Source of the DNA: an uncultured Verrucomicrobiota bacterium
GTDB taxonomy: Bacteria; Verrucomicrobiota; Verrucomicrobiia; Limisphaerales; UBA9464
Assembly (NCBI GenBank): GCA_903896505.1
Contig: CAITXU010000083.1
Location: forward strand, 1 to 44,790
Direction: 5' to 3'
Length of the DNA stretch: 44,790 bases
Position numbers and translations under genes: made by a program. This document shows, in pieces, positions 1-7,154 of this stretch. The notes beneath the pieces were generated by a model. The model made no database searches. It was given only the letters and a program-made list of their open reading frames with translations, and was not told the origin of the DNA. Position 1 is the stretch's first letter; every line of letters starts with the position of its first letter.

Positions 1-84
1 GGCTTCAGCCTGCTGGTCACCCTCGTCTGGCTCTACCTCGAAATCCTTCGCCTGTTGAGCAAACTGAACAATGCGAGGCGCTAA
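1..84 (+). CDS. C-terminal end of a Bax inhibitor-1/YccA-like membrane protein (partial)
   Basis: Frame 1 is open from the window edge and gives 27 residues (starting GFSLLVTLVW, ending SKLNNARR) before a TAA at 82-84. The hydrophobic stretch followed by YLEILRLLSKL and a short basic tail resembles the last membrane segment of Bax inhibitor-1/YccA-family proteins. The 5' part is outside the window, so the family call rests on this short tail only. It could be the end of another polytopic membrane protein. Confidence 0.55.
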   Translation, partial: GFSLLVTLVWLYLEILRLLSKLNNARR

Positions 85-153
85 CGGGCCGTACTCTCAA
101 CCTCCGGATGTAGACCTCCTGAGTGAGGGTTTCCCAGGGTAAAGCGGGTAAAA

Positions 154-178
154 GAGCCCATCCTCAAGGGATGGGCTC
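154..178 (-). terminator. Rho-independent terminator of the small lipoprotein gene
   Basis: Perfect 10-bp inverted repeat GAGCCCATCC / GGATGGGCTC with a 5-base loop. Read on the minus strand the stem is followed by TTTTAC, and it starts a few bases after the stop codon of the lipoprotein gene. On the plus strand it is followed by a weaker T-rich stretch (ATGCTTTAATTT), so it may also stop transcripts from the gene that ends at 84. Confidence 0.7.
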
Positions 179-183
179 ATGCT

Positions 184-300
184 TTAATTTGGCACCCAAC
201 CTTTGCCCGGAACGAATTCACGACTTCCGGTGTGGGAACAACCAACGACGGCACCACCCAGAACAATCAGAGCGGTGAGCAGTAGCAAGCGACGCTTCAT
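184..300 (-). CDS. Small (38-residue) putative lipoprotein
   Basis: An ATG at 300 opens a 38-codon frame ending in TAA at 184-186. The product starts MKRRLLLLTALIVLGG and has a lipobox-like AVVGC, so mature cysteine 21 would be lipidated. It would leave an 18-residue surface peptide ending PGKGWVPN. A basic n-region, Leu-rich core and lipobox in such a short frame, plus a strong terminator directly behind it, argue for a real gene. Short membrane-anchored peptides of this kind are common and often unannotated. No function can be assigned. No strong ribosome-binding site is visible upstream; AGG in aggtttcaggtc is the best candidate. Confidence 0.6.
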   Translation of the reverse strand: MKRRLLLLTALIVLGGAVVGCSHTGSREFVPGKGWVPN

Positions 301-361
301 GACCTGAAACCTAATCGGGTTTGCGCTCGGCTCAAGCCTGTTACACTCTCACGACACAGTC

Positions 362-925
362 ATGCCCCATCGTACCCATTCCCTTAAAGGGCAGCTTCTT
401 CTGGATGGAGGCGGATTGGGAGGAAGCTTCTTTCATCAAAGTGTGGTGCTGGTGTGCGAGCACAATGCCGAGGGTGCCTTTGGCATTGTCCTCAATCGGC
501 CGACGGAGTCACGGATGGACTCGATATTCCAGCAGGACCTCCCGACACGCCTGGCCAATGAATGTATCTACGGGGGCGGACCGGTCGCACCACAATCCCT
601 GTGTTACTTGTTCGCCCATTCCGGCACCAAATCAGCGGGTGTTCTGGAGAATTTGTCTTTAGGCCACGATCTCGATGAACTCATCGAGATGGCACGAGGT
701 TGGTCGGCGGTGCATCCGCTCCGAATTTTTCGAGGTTACGCTGGTTGGGCTCCGGGACAATTGGATGACGAAATGACACGGGACGCATGGATCACCCACC
801 CAGCCACTCCAGACCTGGTCTTTTTCGCCACACCTGATCAGCTTTGGCGTCATATTCTTCAACTGCGTCCAGAGTGGAAATATCGCTTGCTGGCCGAGTG
901 CCCGGATGACATCTCCCGAAACTAG
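362..925 (+). CDS. YqgE/AlgH family protein
   Basis: The 187-residue product is a full-length YqgE/AlgH (UPF0301) protein. It has the N-terminal GxLLLDGGGLGGSFFHQSVVL segment and the family core HNAEGAFGIVLNRPTE, then YGGGPV, followed by the C-terminal part with FRGYAGWAPGQLDDE. The last is the usual GYAGWxxGQLexE signature (residues about 123-137). The fold is a cytoplasmic single domain. The family is linked to transcriptional control of alginate in Pseudomonas, but its biochemical role is not settled. It overlaps the next gene by 20 bases if that gene uses its first ATG, so the two are probably co-transcribed. The ATG at 362 is the first that includes the whole family N-terminus; no clear Shine-Dalgarno sequence precedes it. 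Confidence 0.9.
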   Translation: MPHRTHSLKGQLLLDGGGLGGSFFHQSVVLVCEHNAEGAFGIVLNRPTESRMDSIFQQDLPTRLANECIYGGGPVAPQSLCYLFAHSGTKSAGVLENLSLGHDLDELIEMARGWSAVHPLRIFRGYAGWAPGQLDDEMTRDAWITHPATPDLVFFATPDQLWRHILQLRPEWKYRLLAECPDDISRN

Positions 926-1715
926 CCCACAGGTTCGTCCATTGAAATCCGCTGCCGCCGGAATGCATCCGGGTTTGTTGTGTTTCGCCGTCAACGAAGA
1001 ATTTCGCCCTTTTCATGACCTTTGGAGAGAAAAGGGGGGCACTCTCGAGCCTTTTGAGTGGCCCGGTCCACGGACCTTTACCGGACGTGCCTGGTTCGAT
1101 GACGGTCTGGTGGTGATCGTCACCGGAATGGGTTCTCGGAACGCCGAGGAGGCCGGGCGCCAGGCCGTGCTTCGCTGGAAGCCAGGATGGCTGGTCACTT
1201 CCGGATTCGCGGGAGGACTGAGTCGAGACTGGCCTCGAGAGAGCTTGATTTACGAGTCCGACCCGGATTTTCCCGACGCCCTTCGGTTTTCAGATGCCGG
1301 CTTTCGTCCGGGCCGATTGACCTGCCAGCCGAAGATCGCCTGGAACCGGGAATCGAAGTCGCGGTTGGCGACAACGGTGGGTGCCGATGCGGTCGAGATG
1401 GAATCCGGTGCACTGCGTCGCGTGGCAGCAACCCATGGGGTACCCAGTCTCACGGCGAGAGTGATCTCGGATGACTGGCAGGAGGATCTCCCCTTGAATT
1501 TTGGCTTGTTGATGGACGAGCAACAACGGCTGCACCGGGGACGACTGGCGATAGCCCTGGCAAAACAGCCAACCAAAATACCGGAATTGGCCGCCTTCGG
1601 CAAGCGGGCGCAAGCCTCCGCCCGACGACTGGCCAGCGCCTTGGTTACGGCCATTCTCACACCAACGCTGCGCTCCGTTGATCCAGCCATTCCACAGCGG
1701 CATCCAAATCGCTGA
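906..1715 (+). CDS. Phosphorylase-superfamily (nucleoside phosphorylase/MTA-SAH nucleosidase-like) protein
   Basis: A 269-residue protein with landmarks of the PNP/UDP phosphorylase fold: GMGSRNA (about 74-80) for phosphate or substrate binding, SGFAGGL (about 99-105), and VEMES (about 163-167), whose Met-Glu contacts ribose in MTA/SAH nucleosidases. ISDDWQEDLPLNF at about 187-199 is the usual place of the catalytic Asp. The substrate is not decided by the sequence; adenosyl-hopane or futalosine-type phosphorylases are alternatives. The ATG at 906 lies inside the 3' end of the YqgE gene. A second ATG at 963 (MHPGLLCFAV) starts exactly at the family's first beta strand and may be the true start. 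The 3' end overlaps the convergent RES toxin gene by 59 bases. Confidence 0.78.
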   Translation: MTSPETSPQVRPLKSAAAGMHPGLLCFAVNEEFRPFHDLWREKGGTLEPFEWPGPRTFTGRAWFDDGLVVIVTGMGSRNAEEAGRQAVLRWKPGWLVTSGFAGGLSRDWPRESLIYESDPDFPDALRFSDAGFRPGRLTCQPKIAWNRESKSRLATTVGADAVEMESGALRRVAATHGVPSLTARVISDDWQEDLPLNFGLLMDEQQRLHRGRLAIALAKQPTKIPELAAFGKRAQASARRLASALVTAILTPTLRSVDPAIPQRHPNR

Positions 1716-2253
1716 GTGCGCCAAGAGTTTTGATCTCGAACGCCCTTCGAGTTTCTCCCCGGTCGAAAACCGCCAGGCAAGGTTGATCGAGGAAACGGCT
1801 CGTGTACTGGATGGCTTCAAACCCCAAAGGATGTGTTTGGATGGCAAGGCTCCAGGCCTGTGGATGACCAAGTTCGTATGCCATCAGGGTCGCTTTGTCG
1901 ACGCTCATGGCTTCGCGGGTGGGAGCGAGACTCACGGCACAGCAGCGAAGCGGTGGAACTTCAATTTCACTCAGGGCGCAACTCTCCCACCGGGCGGCGG
2001 ATATGGCTCGCCCCTCCAAAAAGAGATCATCCCCAAAGACTTCCCAAAGACAGGTGGAAATCGTTGCGGCAAGATACAAGGTAGCGAATGGATTCTCCGG
2101 GTGGGAGAAGCGATGGTGAGGCAGATTCCGGAAGATAATGGGTGAGGTGTCGGCGGCATGGACCCGGTACCAGCGTCGGGCAGGAAGGTCAGTGACAGGA
2201 ACTGCTCGCGCTGGAAAGTCAGGTGCGGGAAGAAAGGACCTCCTATTCTGCAT
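1657..2253 (-). CDS. RES-domain toxin (NAD+ phosphorylase/ADP-ribosyltransferase type)
   Basis: A 198-residue protein with the three residues that name the family in the expected order: Arg30 (RWYRVH), Glu71 (CLWEVF) and Ser152 (QYTSR). It ends in CLAVFDRG and a short tail. RES toxins act in the cytoplasm and degrade NAD+ or ADP-ribosylate a target; the partner antitoxin blocks the active site. The gene follows the antitoxin gene with an 11-base overlap, the standard antitoxin-first order. The N-terminal 25 residues before RWYRV are longer than in short RES toxins. The 3' end runs 59 bases into the convergent phosphorylase gene. All key residues are intact, so the toxin looks functional. Confidence 0.88.
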   Translation of the reverse strand: MQNRRSFLPAPDFPARAVPVTDLPARRWYRVHAADTSPIIFRNLPHHRFSHPENPFATLYLAATISTCLWEVFGDDLFLEGRAISAARWESCALSEIEVPPLRCCAVSLAPTREAMSVDKATLMAYELGHPQAWSLAIQTHPLGFEAIQYTSRFLDQPCLAVFDRGETRRAFEIKTLGALSDLDAAVEWLDQRSAALV

Positions 2254-2818
2254 AGGCCTGAGCGGCCGGGCAAACCGCGGTCAGCTGGCCTTTTCGGAGA
2301 AGATCGAGAGGACGAAGTTCGCCCGGTTGTATACGCTTCTGAAGGAAGAACAACACTTTGCCCCAGGCATCAAGGCGGGCGTTTTGGTTGAGGATTTTGA
2401 GAACCTCCTCCAGACCGGAAAGCACCTGACCCCGGGCATCAAACTGCCATTGGGGAAAACGGACCGCCTGAAGGCGCTCCACCCTCCAGCCCAGCAACCG
2501 ACCCGACGTGTACCGCTTGAGGACGGCAGTCTTGGATATACCCAAAAGGCGGGCCACCTCTTCTGATGAAAAGCTGCCACCTTCAGCGGTGGCCAACTCT
2601 TGCCGGACCTCCAGGCCACGCATCCGGGCGCGGGCCAGCCTGTCTACCCGAGTATCCCCTCCGATGGACTGGGCGAATGCCTTCCCCACGAGCTCGATGA
2701 GGGCTGACGGATCTGAATTGTGCCGTAATTGGCGTCGAAAAATGCCGCTGAACTCGTCAATGAGCATTTGTTCCGGAGTCACCGGGGAGGAAACCGCGCC
2801 TGTTGCCGTAACCGACAT
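2243..2818 (-). CDS. Xre/MbcA/ParS-like antitoxin of the RES toxin
   Basis: The chosen start, MSVTATGAV at 2818, gives 191 residues; the frame is open up to 2908. The middle carries a DNA-binding segment (SSEEVARLLGISKTAVLKR). The C-terminus (DAWGKVLFFL, GELRPLDLLRKGQL) resembles the MbcA/ParS/Xre antitoxin toxin-binding domain, which typically has an 'xPlelL..g' motif before its last helix. The start at 2818 is preferred because the upstream extension would translate through two perfect palindromes and a candidate promoter that read better as operator DNA. It overlaps the toxin gene by 11 bases. It should neutralise the toxin and repress its own promoter. At 191 residues it is longer than usual, with an N-terminal helix-rich region of unknown role. 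Confidence 0.82.
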   Translation of the reverse strand: MSVTATGAVSSPVTPEQMLIDEFSGIFRRQLRHNSDPSALIELVGKAFAQSIGGDTRVDRLARARMRGLEVRQELATAEGGSFSSEEVARLLGISKTAVLKRYTSGRLLGWRVERLQAVRFPQWQFDARGQVLSGLEEVLKILNQNARLDAWGKVLFFLQKRIQPGELRPLDLLRKGQLTAVCPAAQAYAE

Positions 2819-2824
2819 GGAATG

Positions 2825-2865
2825 AACCTGCTCGGTTAGAAGCAGGTTGTCAATCTTGACAACCT
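2825..2865. promoter_or_regulatory. Two overlapping palindromes: putative autoregulatory operator of the RES/Xre module
   Basis: Palindrome 1 (2844-2865) has perfect 10-bp arms, AGGTTGTCAA and TTGACAACCT, separated by TC. Palindrome 2 (2825-2832 with 2841-2848) has perfect 8-bp arms, AACCTGCT and AGCAGGTT, separated by 8 bases. They share 2844-2848. They lie 7-47 bases upstream of the preferred antitoxin start, where type II antitoxins bind. Palindrome 1 also contains the TGA stop codon (2850-2852) of the sugar-kinase gene. Confidence 0.7.
2835..2862 (-). promoter_or_regulatory. Candidate sigma-70 promoter of the RES/Xre module
   Basis: On the minus strand TTGTCA (2862-2857) and TCTAAC (2840-2835) are separated by 16 bases, which fits -35 and weak -10 boxes. 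The -35 lies in palindrome 1 and the -10 in palindrome 2, so repressor binding would block RNA polymerase. The -10 match is only moderate. Confidence 0.35.
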
Positions 2866-3746
2866 TGAAACAGGCAGCGAAGAGGCTCTGAGATAGGAGG
2901 AGTGGCACCAGGGTGAGAGGCCACCTCGGAAGCTACCGCATTGGCGTTTTGATTGACGGTATCGAGGTCCCAACCAACCAGCAACCCGAGGGTCATGGCC
3001 ACAGTGAAGGCATCACCGGCGCCGACCGTATCGACGACCTGGGTGGGAATACCGGGATGATCGGACCAACGACCGTCAGCCCAAAGCAGGCTTCCATGCT
3101 CCCCCCGGGTGTAGGCTATCACCTTTAATCCAAAACTGTCGGCCAACCGCTCGATGATGGCTCGGGGGGAATCCGAAGTTCCGACCAGCATACCAAGTAT
3201 GGGTAGTTCAGCATCATTGACCTTCAGCACGTTGGCCAAGGTGAGTGACGATTCGAGGATTTCCCGGGAGTAAAAGTGCTGCCGAAGGTTGACGTCCAAT
3301 ATCCGGAAGGCATGTGGGTGGACAGCACCCAGCAGGGCCTGAATGGTGGACCTCGACAGTTCCGCCCGTTGAGCGAGGGTGCCAAAACAGACAGCATTCG
3401 CGGCCGTCGCCGCAGCCAGGGCGGTATCGGTAGGTGCCAACCGGTCCCAGGCCACCGCTTCATGAATTGTGAATCGAGGTTGCCCGTCTCTCTGAATTTC
3501 GACGTCCACGGTGCCCGTTGGCACTTCTGGATCGGTCTGGAGCAACTCGGTCGAGACCCCCAGGGAGAGCAATCGAGTCACGAGGTCCATTCCCAGGGCA
3601 TCATTTCCCACGCGGGAAATGATGGCGGCATGGGCACCCAGCGCCGCTGCATGGCAGGCGAAGTTGGCGGGAGCACCCCCCATCTGGGGATTTCCCGGAA
3701 GCAAGTCCCATAACAACTCACCGACACCGAGCAATCGCGATTTCAT
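2850..3746 (-). CDS. PfkB-family carbohydrate kinase (fructokinase/ribokinase-like)
   Basis: With the start at 3746 (MKSRLLGVGELLWDLLPG) the product has 298 residues. It shows the N-terminal GGAPANFACHAAALG substrate-binding motif and the C-terminal VVDTVGAGDAFTVAM signature, whose Asp is the catalytic base. It should phosphorylate an imported sugar in the cytoplasm; GELLWDLLPG and GGAPANFA are most like fructokinases. The ATG overlaps the TGA of the permease gene (ATGA at 3743-3746), so translation is coupled. This also argues against the upstream in-frame ATG at 3776. It is the last gene of the sugar operon, and its stop codon lies inside the operator of the toxin-antitoxin module. The true sugar is unknown. 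Confidence 0.9.
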   Translation of the reverse strand: MKSRLLGVGELLWDLLPGNPQMGGAPANFACHAAALGAHAAIISRVGNDALGMDLVTRLLSLGVSTELLQTDPEVPTGTVDVEIQRDGQPRFTIHEAVAWDRLAPTDTALAAATAANAVCFGTLAQRAELSRSTIQALLGAVHPHAFRILDVNLRQHFYSREILESSLTLANVLKVNDAELPILGMLVGTSDSPRAIIERLADSFGLKVIAYTRGEHGSLLWADGRWSDHPGIPTQVVDTVGAGDAFTVAMTLGLLVGWDLDTVNQNANAVASEVASHPGATPPISEPLRCLFQGCQD

Positions 3747-5119
3747 GTCCGTTTCTTCTCTCCCCGTTTCCGCCATCCCACCTTCTTGAGACGGTCGAGC
3801 AGCACCGCCCCAAGAATGACCAGGCCAAGCACGACTTTTTGGGTATAACTCTCGACTCCGGTCAGATTCATCCCGTTTTGAATCACGGCGATGATCAAGG
3901 CCCCGATGAGGGTTCCCAGGACCTTGCCCTGGCCTCCGGAGAGACTGGTTCCGCCCACCACCACGGCCGCGATGACATAGAGTTCATACATGGTTCCGTA
4001 GTTCGGGGAACCGCTCTTGAGCTGGGATGCCGTGATCAGCCCCCCCAGACCGGCCAGGAATCCGTTGAGGACATAAACAAACAGCAATACCCCGGCGACG
4101 GGGACACCGGAAAGTCGGGACGCCTCCCGATTTCCGCCCACGGCATAGACATAACGTCCCAGCACGGCCCCGCTCATGAACAGATGGGCCACGACATACA
4201 GCGCCGCCATGAGCAGGACCGAAATGGGAATGCCCCCGGCCAATTTACCGCGTCCGAGCCAGACAAAGGATTCCGGCAGTTGATAGATGGATTGTCCTTT
4301 GGACAAGAGATAGGCCAGACCACTGGCGACCAGCATCATTGCCAGGGTCACGATGAACGGTGGGATGGCGAACCAGGTGACCATGACTCCGGAAAAGAGA
4401 CCCAAGGCCGCAGACACCAGGAGCCCCACCAGAGCCGCTCCGACCATGGTGCCCACGCCTGCCTGCTCCCCTCCCCCGAGATTGGCGATGAGCCAGGTGG
4501 TCACGACTGCCGAAAGAGCGACCAAGCTTCCCACCGACAAATCGATGCCCCCGGTGATGATCACCAGGGTCATTCCAATCGCAAGTATCGCGATGACCAC
4601 GATTTGGTTGGCGACATTCAGCAGATTGTCGGTTTTAAGAAAATTCGGCCAATGGTAGCTCTGGGGCTCGATGACTTGAGCGCCCGACAGGCCCGGGAAC
4701 TTTTCCCCTAATCCCTGCCAGACCGGCCAAGCCGCTGAAGCGCGGGTGCAGGCGATCCGATTCAAGGTCGAGCCTGCTTCCACAATGCGGTTCAAAGCAC
4801 GTCGGGCATCGACCGGCTGCCCATGGACGGTGTCGACCACGACGATGCTGGTTCCGGTAAGGTCCTTTGCCAGAGCTGTGGCAAATTCCCGGTCTTCCGG
4901 CGTATCCCGGGCGGCGATCAGAATGCGTCCGCCTTGATTCAAGGATTGCCGGAGCATCCGGGCGACCTGATGTCCGGCATCGGCGCCTTCGGGTTGCTGT
5001 TCGTCCCAGGTCCGCCAGGAGAAAAACAGCGCCAGGAGCAAGAGGGCTCCCAGCATGCCGTAGTCGGACAGGGCCTGCCGTCCGGGCACGCCCCATCGTC
5101 CCCGTCCGACCGACTTCAT
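3743..5119 (-). CDS. RbsC-type ABC sugar permease with an N-terminal extracytoplasmic insertion
   Basis: The 458-residue protein is a BPD_transp_2 (RbsC-like) permease, with conserved ITGGIDLSVGSLVAL and VVVGGTSLSGGQGKVLGTLIGAL motifs and eight or more hydrophobic segments after residue 160. It is about 130 residues longer than RbsC. A first membrane helix (about 22-36) is followed by a soluble segment of about 125 residues with alpha/beta-looking strands (ILIAARD, TSIVVVDTV) before the normal permease core. Sandwiched between a substrate-binding protein and a sugar kinase, it should form the membrane channel of a sugar importer. Start and stop both overlap neighbours by ATGA (5116-5119 and 3743-3746). 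No ABC ATPase gene is nearby. Confidence 0.9.
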   Translation of the reverse strand: MKSVGRGRWGVPGRQALSDYGMLGALLLLALFFSWRTWDEQQPEGADAGHQVARMLRQSLNQGGRILIAARDTPEDREFATALAKDLTGTSIVVVDTVHGQPVDARRALNRIVEAGSTLNRIACTRASAAWPVWQGLGEKFPGLSGAQVIEPQSYHWPNFLKTDNLLNVANQIVVIAILAIGMTLVIITGGIDLSVGSLVALSAVVTTWLIANLGGGEQAGVGTMVGAALVGLLVSAALGLFSGVMVTWFAIPPFIVTLAMMLVASGLAYLLSKGQSIYQLPESFVWLGRGKLAGGIPISVLLMAALYVVAHLFMSGAVLGRYVYAVGGNREASRLSGVPVAGVLLFVYVLNGFLAGLGGLITASQLKSGSPNYGTMYELYVIAAVVVGGTSLSGGQGKVLGTLIGALIIAVIQNGMNLTGVESYTQKVVLGLVILGAVLLDRLKKVGWRKRGEKKRT

Positions 5120-6078
5120 TTGACGGATGGATCAGCGACGGCATCGGCCTGTCGATAGAGCGCAGTGGGAATCAGTATCTGCGCCTTCACATCCTCACCA
5201 TTCATATACTTTTGAATCGCACGGGCGGTTTCAATTCCGATCCGGTCTGGAAACTGGATGGGATCGGCATAAATTTTTCCGGCTTTGATGGCGGCCTTGC
5301 CCTCGGGTTGACCGTCGAATCCGACCAATTTGACCTGATCGGCCTTGCCTGCGGCTTCGAGGGCGGCCCGGGCTCCGAGAGCCGATGGATCGTTGATGGC
5401 GAAGATGGCATTCAAATCGGCATGCGCCTGGAGCATGTCCTGCGCCGCCTTGAAGCTCCGGGCTTTGTCCCCTCCGCCAGGCAATTTGGCCACAATTTCC
5501 ACCTTCACTCCCGGTTTTGCATTCAGCTCAGCGAGGCGCTCCTCGAATCCTTTCGTTCGCAGAATGACGGATTCGATCTCCGGATGGTCCAGAATTCCGA
5601 CTTTGCCCTTGCCTCCCAGGGCTTCGACCACGGCATCCGCAGCCATTCGCCCCCCTTGAAGATTATCGGTCGCCACATGGGCGGCGACTTTGGCCAATGC
5701 ATCCAGACTGGCGATATCGGCCGTGAAAACAGGGATGCCGGCGCGGTTGGCCTCCCGGATGGCAGGTCCGATGGCTTTGGAATCACACGGACACAGGACC
5801 ATCGCGCTGACCTTGCGGACGATGAAGTCCTTGACCTGATTCTGCTGCCGGGCGACGTCGAAATCCCCACTGACCGCGATCACCTGATAGCCATTGAGGG
5901 CGGCCTCCTTGGTCAGACTGTCGGCGATTTCCTTGAAGAACGGATTATTGAACGTCAGTACGGAGACCCCAATCGTGCCGGCAGATTTTTCGGCGGCAAA
6001 TGCGCCCGGTGAAAAACAAAATCCCGACAGGCAGGCCACCGACAAAAGCGAACGAAGAAACAGATGCTTGATACTCAT
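5116..6078 (-). CDS. Periplasmic sugar-binding protein (RbsB-like, type 1 PBP)
   Basis: The preferred start is ATG 6078 (MSIKHLFLRSLLSVACLSG), which gives a classical signal peptide cleaved near GAFA-AEKS and a 320-residue precursor. The frame stays open to 6183, but the longer reading would pass through a MITE-like repeat. The mature part shows the RbsB-type pattern: IGVSVLTFNNPFF at strand one, VRKVSAMVLCPCD, then AGIPVFTAD, HVATDNLQGG, and AIFAINDPSALGA at the hinge region. It should deliver a sugar, probably a monosaccharide, to the adjacent permease. The stop overlaps the permease start (ATGA). Two cysteines at CPCD are unusual for the family. Confidence 0.9.
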   Translation of the reverse strand: MSIKHLFLRSLLSVACLSGFCFSPGAFAAEKSAGTIGVSVLTFNNPFFKEIADSLTKEAALNGYQVIAVSGDFDVARQQNQVKDFIVRKVSAMVLCPCDSKAIGPAIREANRAGIPVFTADIASLDALAKVAAHVATDNLQGGRMAADAVVEALGGKGKVGILDHPEIESVILRTKGFEERLAELNAKPGVKVEIVAKLPGGGDKARSFKAAQDMLQAHADLNAIFAINDPSALGARAALEAAGKADQVKLVGFDGQPEGKAAIKAGKIYADPIQFPDRIGIETARAIQKYMNGEDVKAQILIPTALYRQADAVADPSVK

Positions 6079-6097
6079 GTGATTCGCGGGTTCCGAA

Positions 6098-6186
6098 CTA
6101 GTGTCGTGTATCCGAAATAGCTTGCAGTTTGTTGCGCCTAAAATGCCCCAGGGCGAGGCACGAGGAGGGAGCATACACGACACTAG
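6098..6186. mobile_element. MITE-like element with 14-bp terminal inverted repeats
   Basis: An 89-bp element bounded by perfect inverted repeats CTAGTGTCGTGTAT (6098-6111) and ATACACGACACTAG (6173-6186), with no coding capacity inside. The ends read TA or CTAG, compatible with IS630/Tc1-type insertion at TA, but no unambiguous target duplication can be distinguished from the repeat. It sits between the pseudopilin-like gene and the sugar-binding protein gene; its right repeat supplies the TAG stop of the former. No autonomous transposase with these ends is in the window. Confidence 0.6.
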
Positions 6187-7067
6187 AGCCTGGAACGTTG
6201 AAGGGGGTCCCAGAATCGACAGTTGACCAGGGACTTGGGCGATCCGTATGCCGGGTCCAAGGGTGGATTGATGGTTTCACTCTTCCGCGATTCGGAATGA
6301 CCATCGGTAAAGACGACATTGCCCGACCGGGCGTGGCGATGGGGATCAATCCCTTCGAAACCCTTGCTTTGACTGGCATTTTGGTCGAGGCAGGAGGTCG
6401 GCCACCAGAGGCTGCTGCTCCACGTACCGTCCGACTTGGGCATCCGATCCCCCACCAGCAGGGTGTCCGTTGGACTCACCAAACGGGAACGCTTGAACCA
6501 CGGGCTGCTGGCGAAATTGATTCCGCCAACAGAGAGCGGCTGTGTCGGGTAGGGGTGCAACCCAAGGAAAAAACTGTTGTAGCCATACCCAACCTTGTGG
6601 GCATCAAAACTCCATTCCCATTTCACTCCGTTGTCCAATCGTTTGCCTTTGATGGACGGACAGTGGAAGAGATTGCTGCGTCCCGCATCCCTCCCGACGA
6701 TCTGGGTCCCCCACCAGTTGGTGATGGACGGATTCCCATCATCCGTGTTCAGACCGGCATTCCGATGGGCTGGAAACACTTCCAGATTCTCGTCGGTGTA
6801 AAACTGCATAAACATCGACACCTGACGGAGATTGTTCAGGCAGGCGATACGCTCCCCCTTGGACTTGGCACCGTTCAAGGCGGGCAGCAGCATTCCCGCC
6901 AGGATGGCGATGATGGCGATCACCACCAGCAATTCAATGAGGGTGAAGCCCTCCGGCCCGGCGGTGGAGCTTTCATGGGAGGACCGGATCGACCGGACGA
7001 GTGTACCACGTCGTGGAGTCATGGATGTGGTGGACTGAAGGTTCAAAACACAGGGTGGACTTCTCAT
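6183..7067 (-). CDS. Prepilin-type secreted protein with H-X-DG tail (pseudopilin-like 1)
   Basis: The 294-residue product has a basic leader ending in EG, then [24 protein letters not shown], the type IV prepilin/type II secretion pseudopilin signal (cleavage G-F, Glu at +5). Downstream come ACLNNLRQVSMFMQFYTDEN and a C-terminal HARSGNVVFTDGH, the H-X-DG motif of a large planctomycete/verrucomicrobial family. After cleavage by a prepilin peptidase it would be assembled or exported at the inner membrane. The leader is unusually long (about 40 residues); an internal start at codon 16 (MTPRRG) is possible. Its stop codon TAG is provided by the terminal repeat of the MITE-like element, so the original C-terminus may have been altered. 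It is divergent from the GntR/LacI regulator. Confidence 0.82.
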   Translation of the reverse strand: MRSPPCVLNLQSTTSMTPRRGTLVRSIRSSHESSTAGPEGFTLIELLVVIAIIAILAGMLLPALNGAKSKGERIACLNNLRQVSMFMQFYTDENLEVFPAHRNAGLNTDDGNPSITNWWGTQIVGRDAGRSNLFHCPSIKGKRLDNGVKWEWSFDAHKVGYGYNSFFLGLHPYPTQPLSVGGINFASSPWFKRSRLVSPTDTLLVGDRMPKSDGTWSSSLWWPTSCLDQNASQSKGFEGIDPHRHARSGNVVFTDGHSESRKSETINPPLDPAYGSPKSLVNCRFWDPLQRSRL

Positions 7068-7130
7068 AACTTACTCCAATACTGAATGCGATGTCAGGCA
7101 CGACTTGACTGCAACCATGAAAACCAGTCA

Positions 7131-7151
7131 TGACAGCTTGTCCACCTGTCA
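7131..7151. promoter_or_regulatory. Possible regulator operator upstream of the GntR/LacI gene
   Basis: Inverted repeat TGACAG (7131-7136) and CTGTCA (7146-7151) lies 4-24 bases before the regulator's ATG, in the gap between divergent genes. A site here could allow autoregulation. The arms are short, and no matching site was seen upstream of the sugar operon, so this is a weak call. Confidence 0.3.
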
Positions 7152-7154
7152 GCC

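Noticed and set aside
3839..4711. 290-codon plus-strand frame rich in His, Asp and Gly
   Set aside because: It is the antisense shadow of the RbsC-like permease; the odd composition comes from reading hydrophobic codons backward.
4867..6012. 381-codon plus-strand frame
   Set aside because: It runs antisense through the sugar-binding protein and permease genes, both firmly supported by motifs and ATGA junctions.
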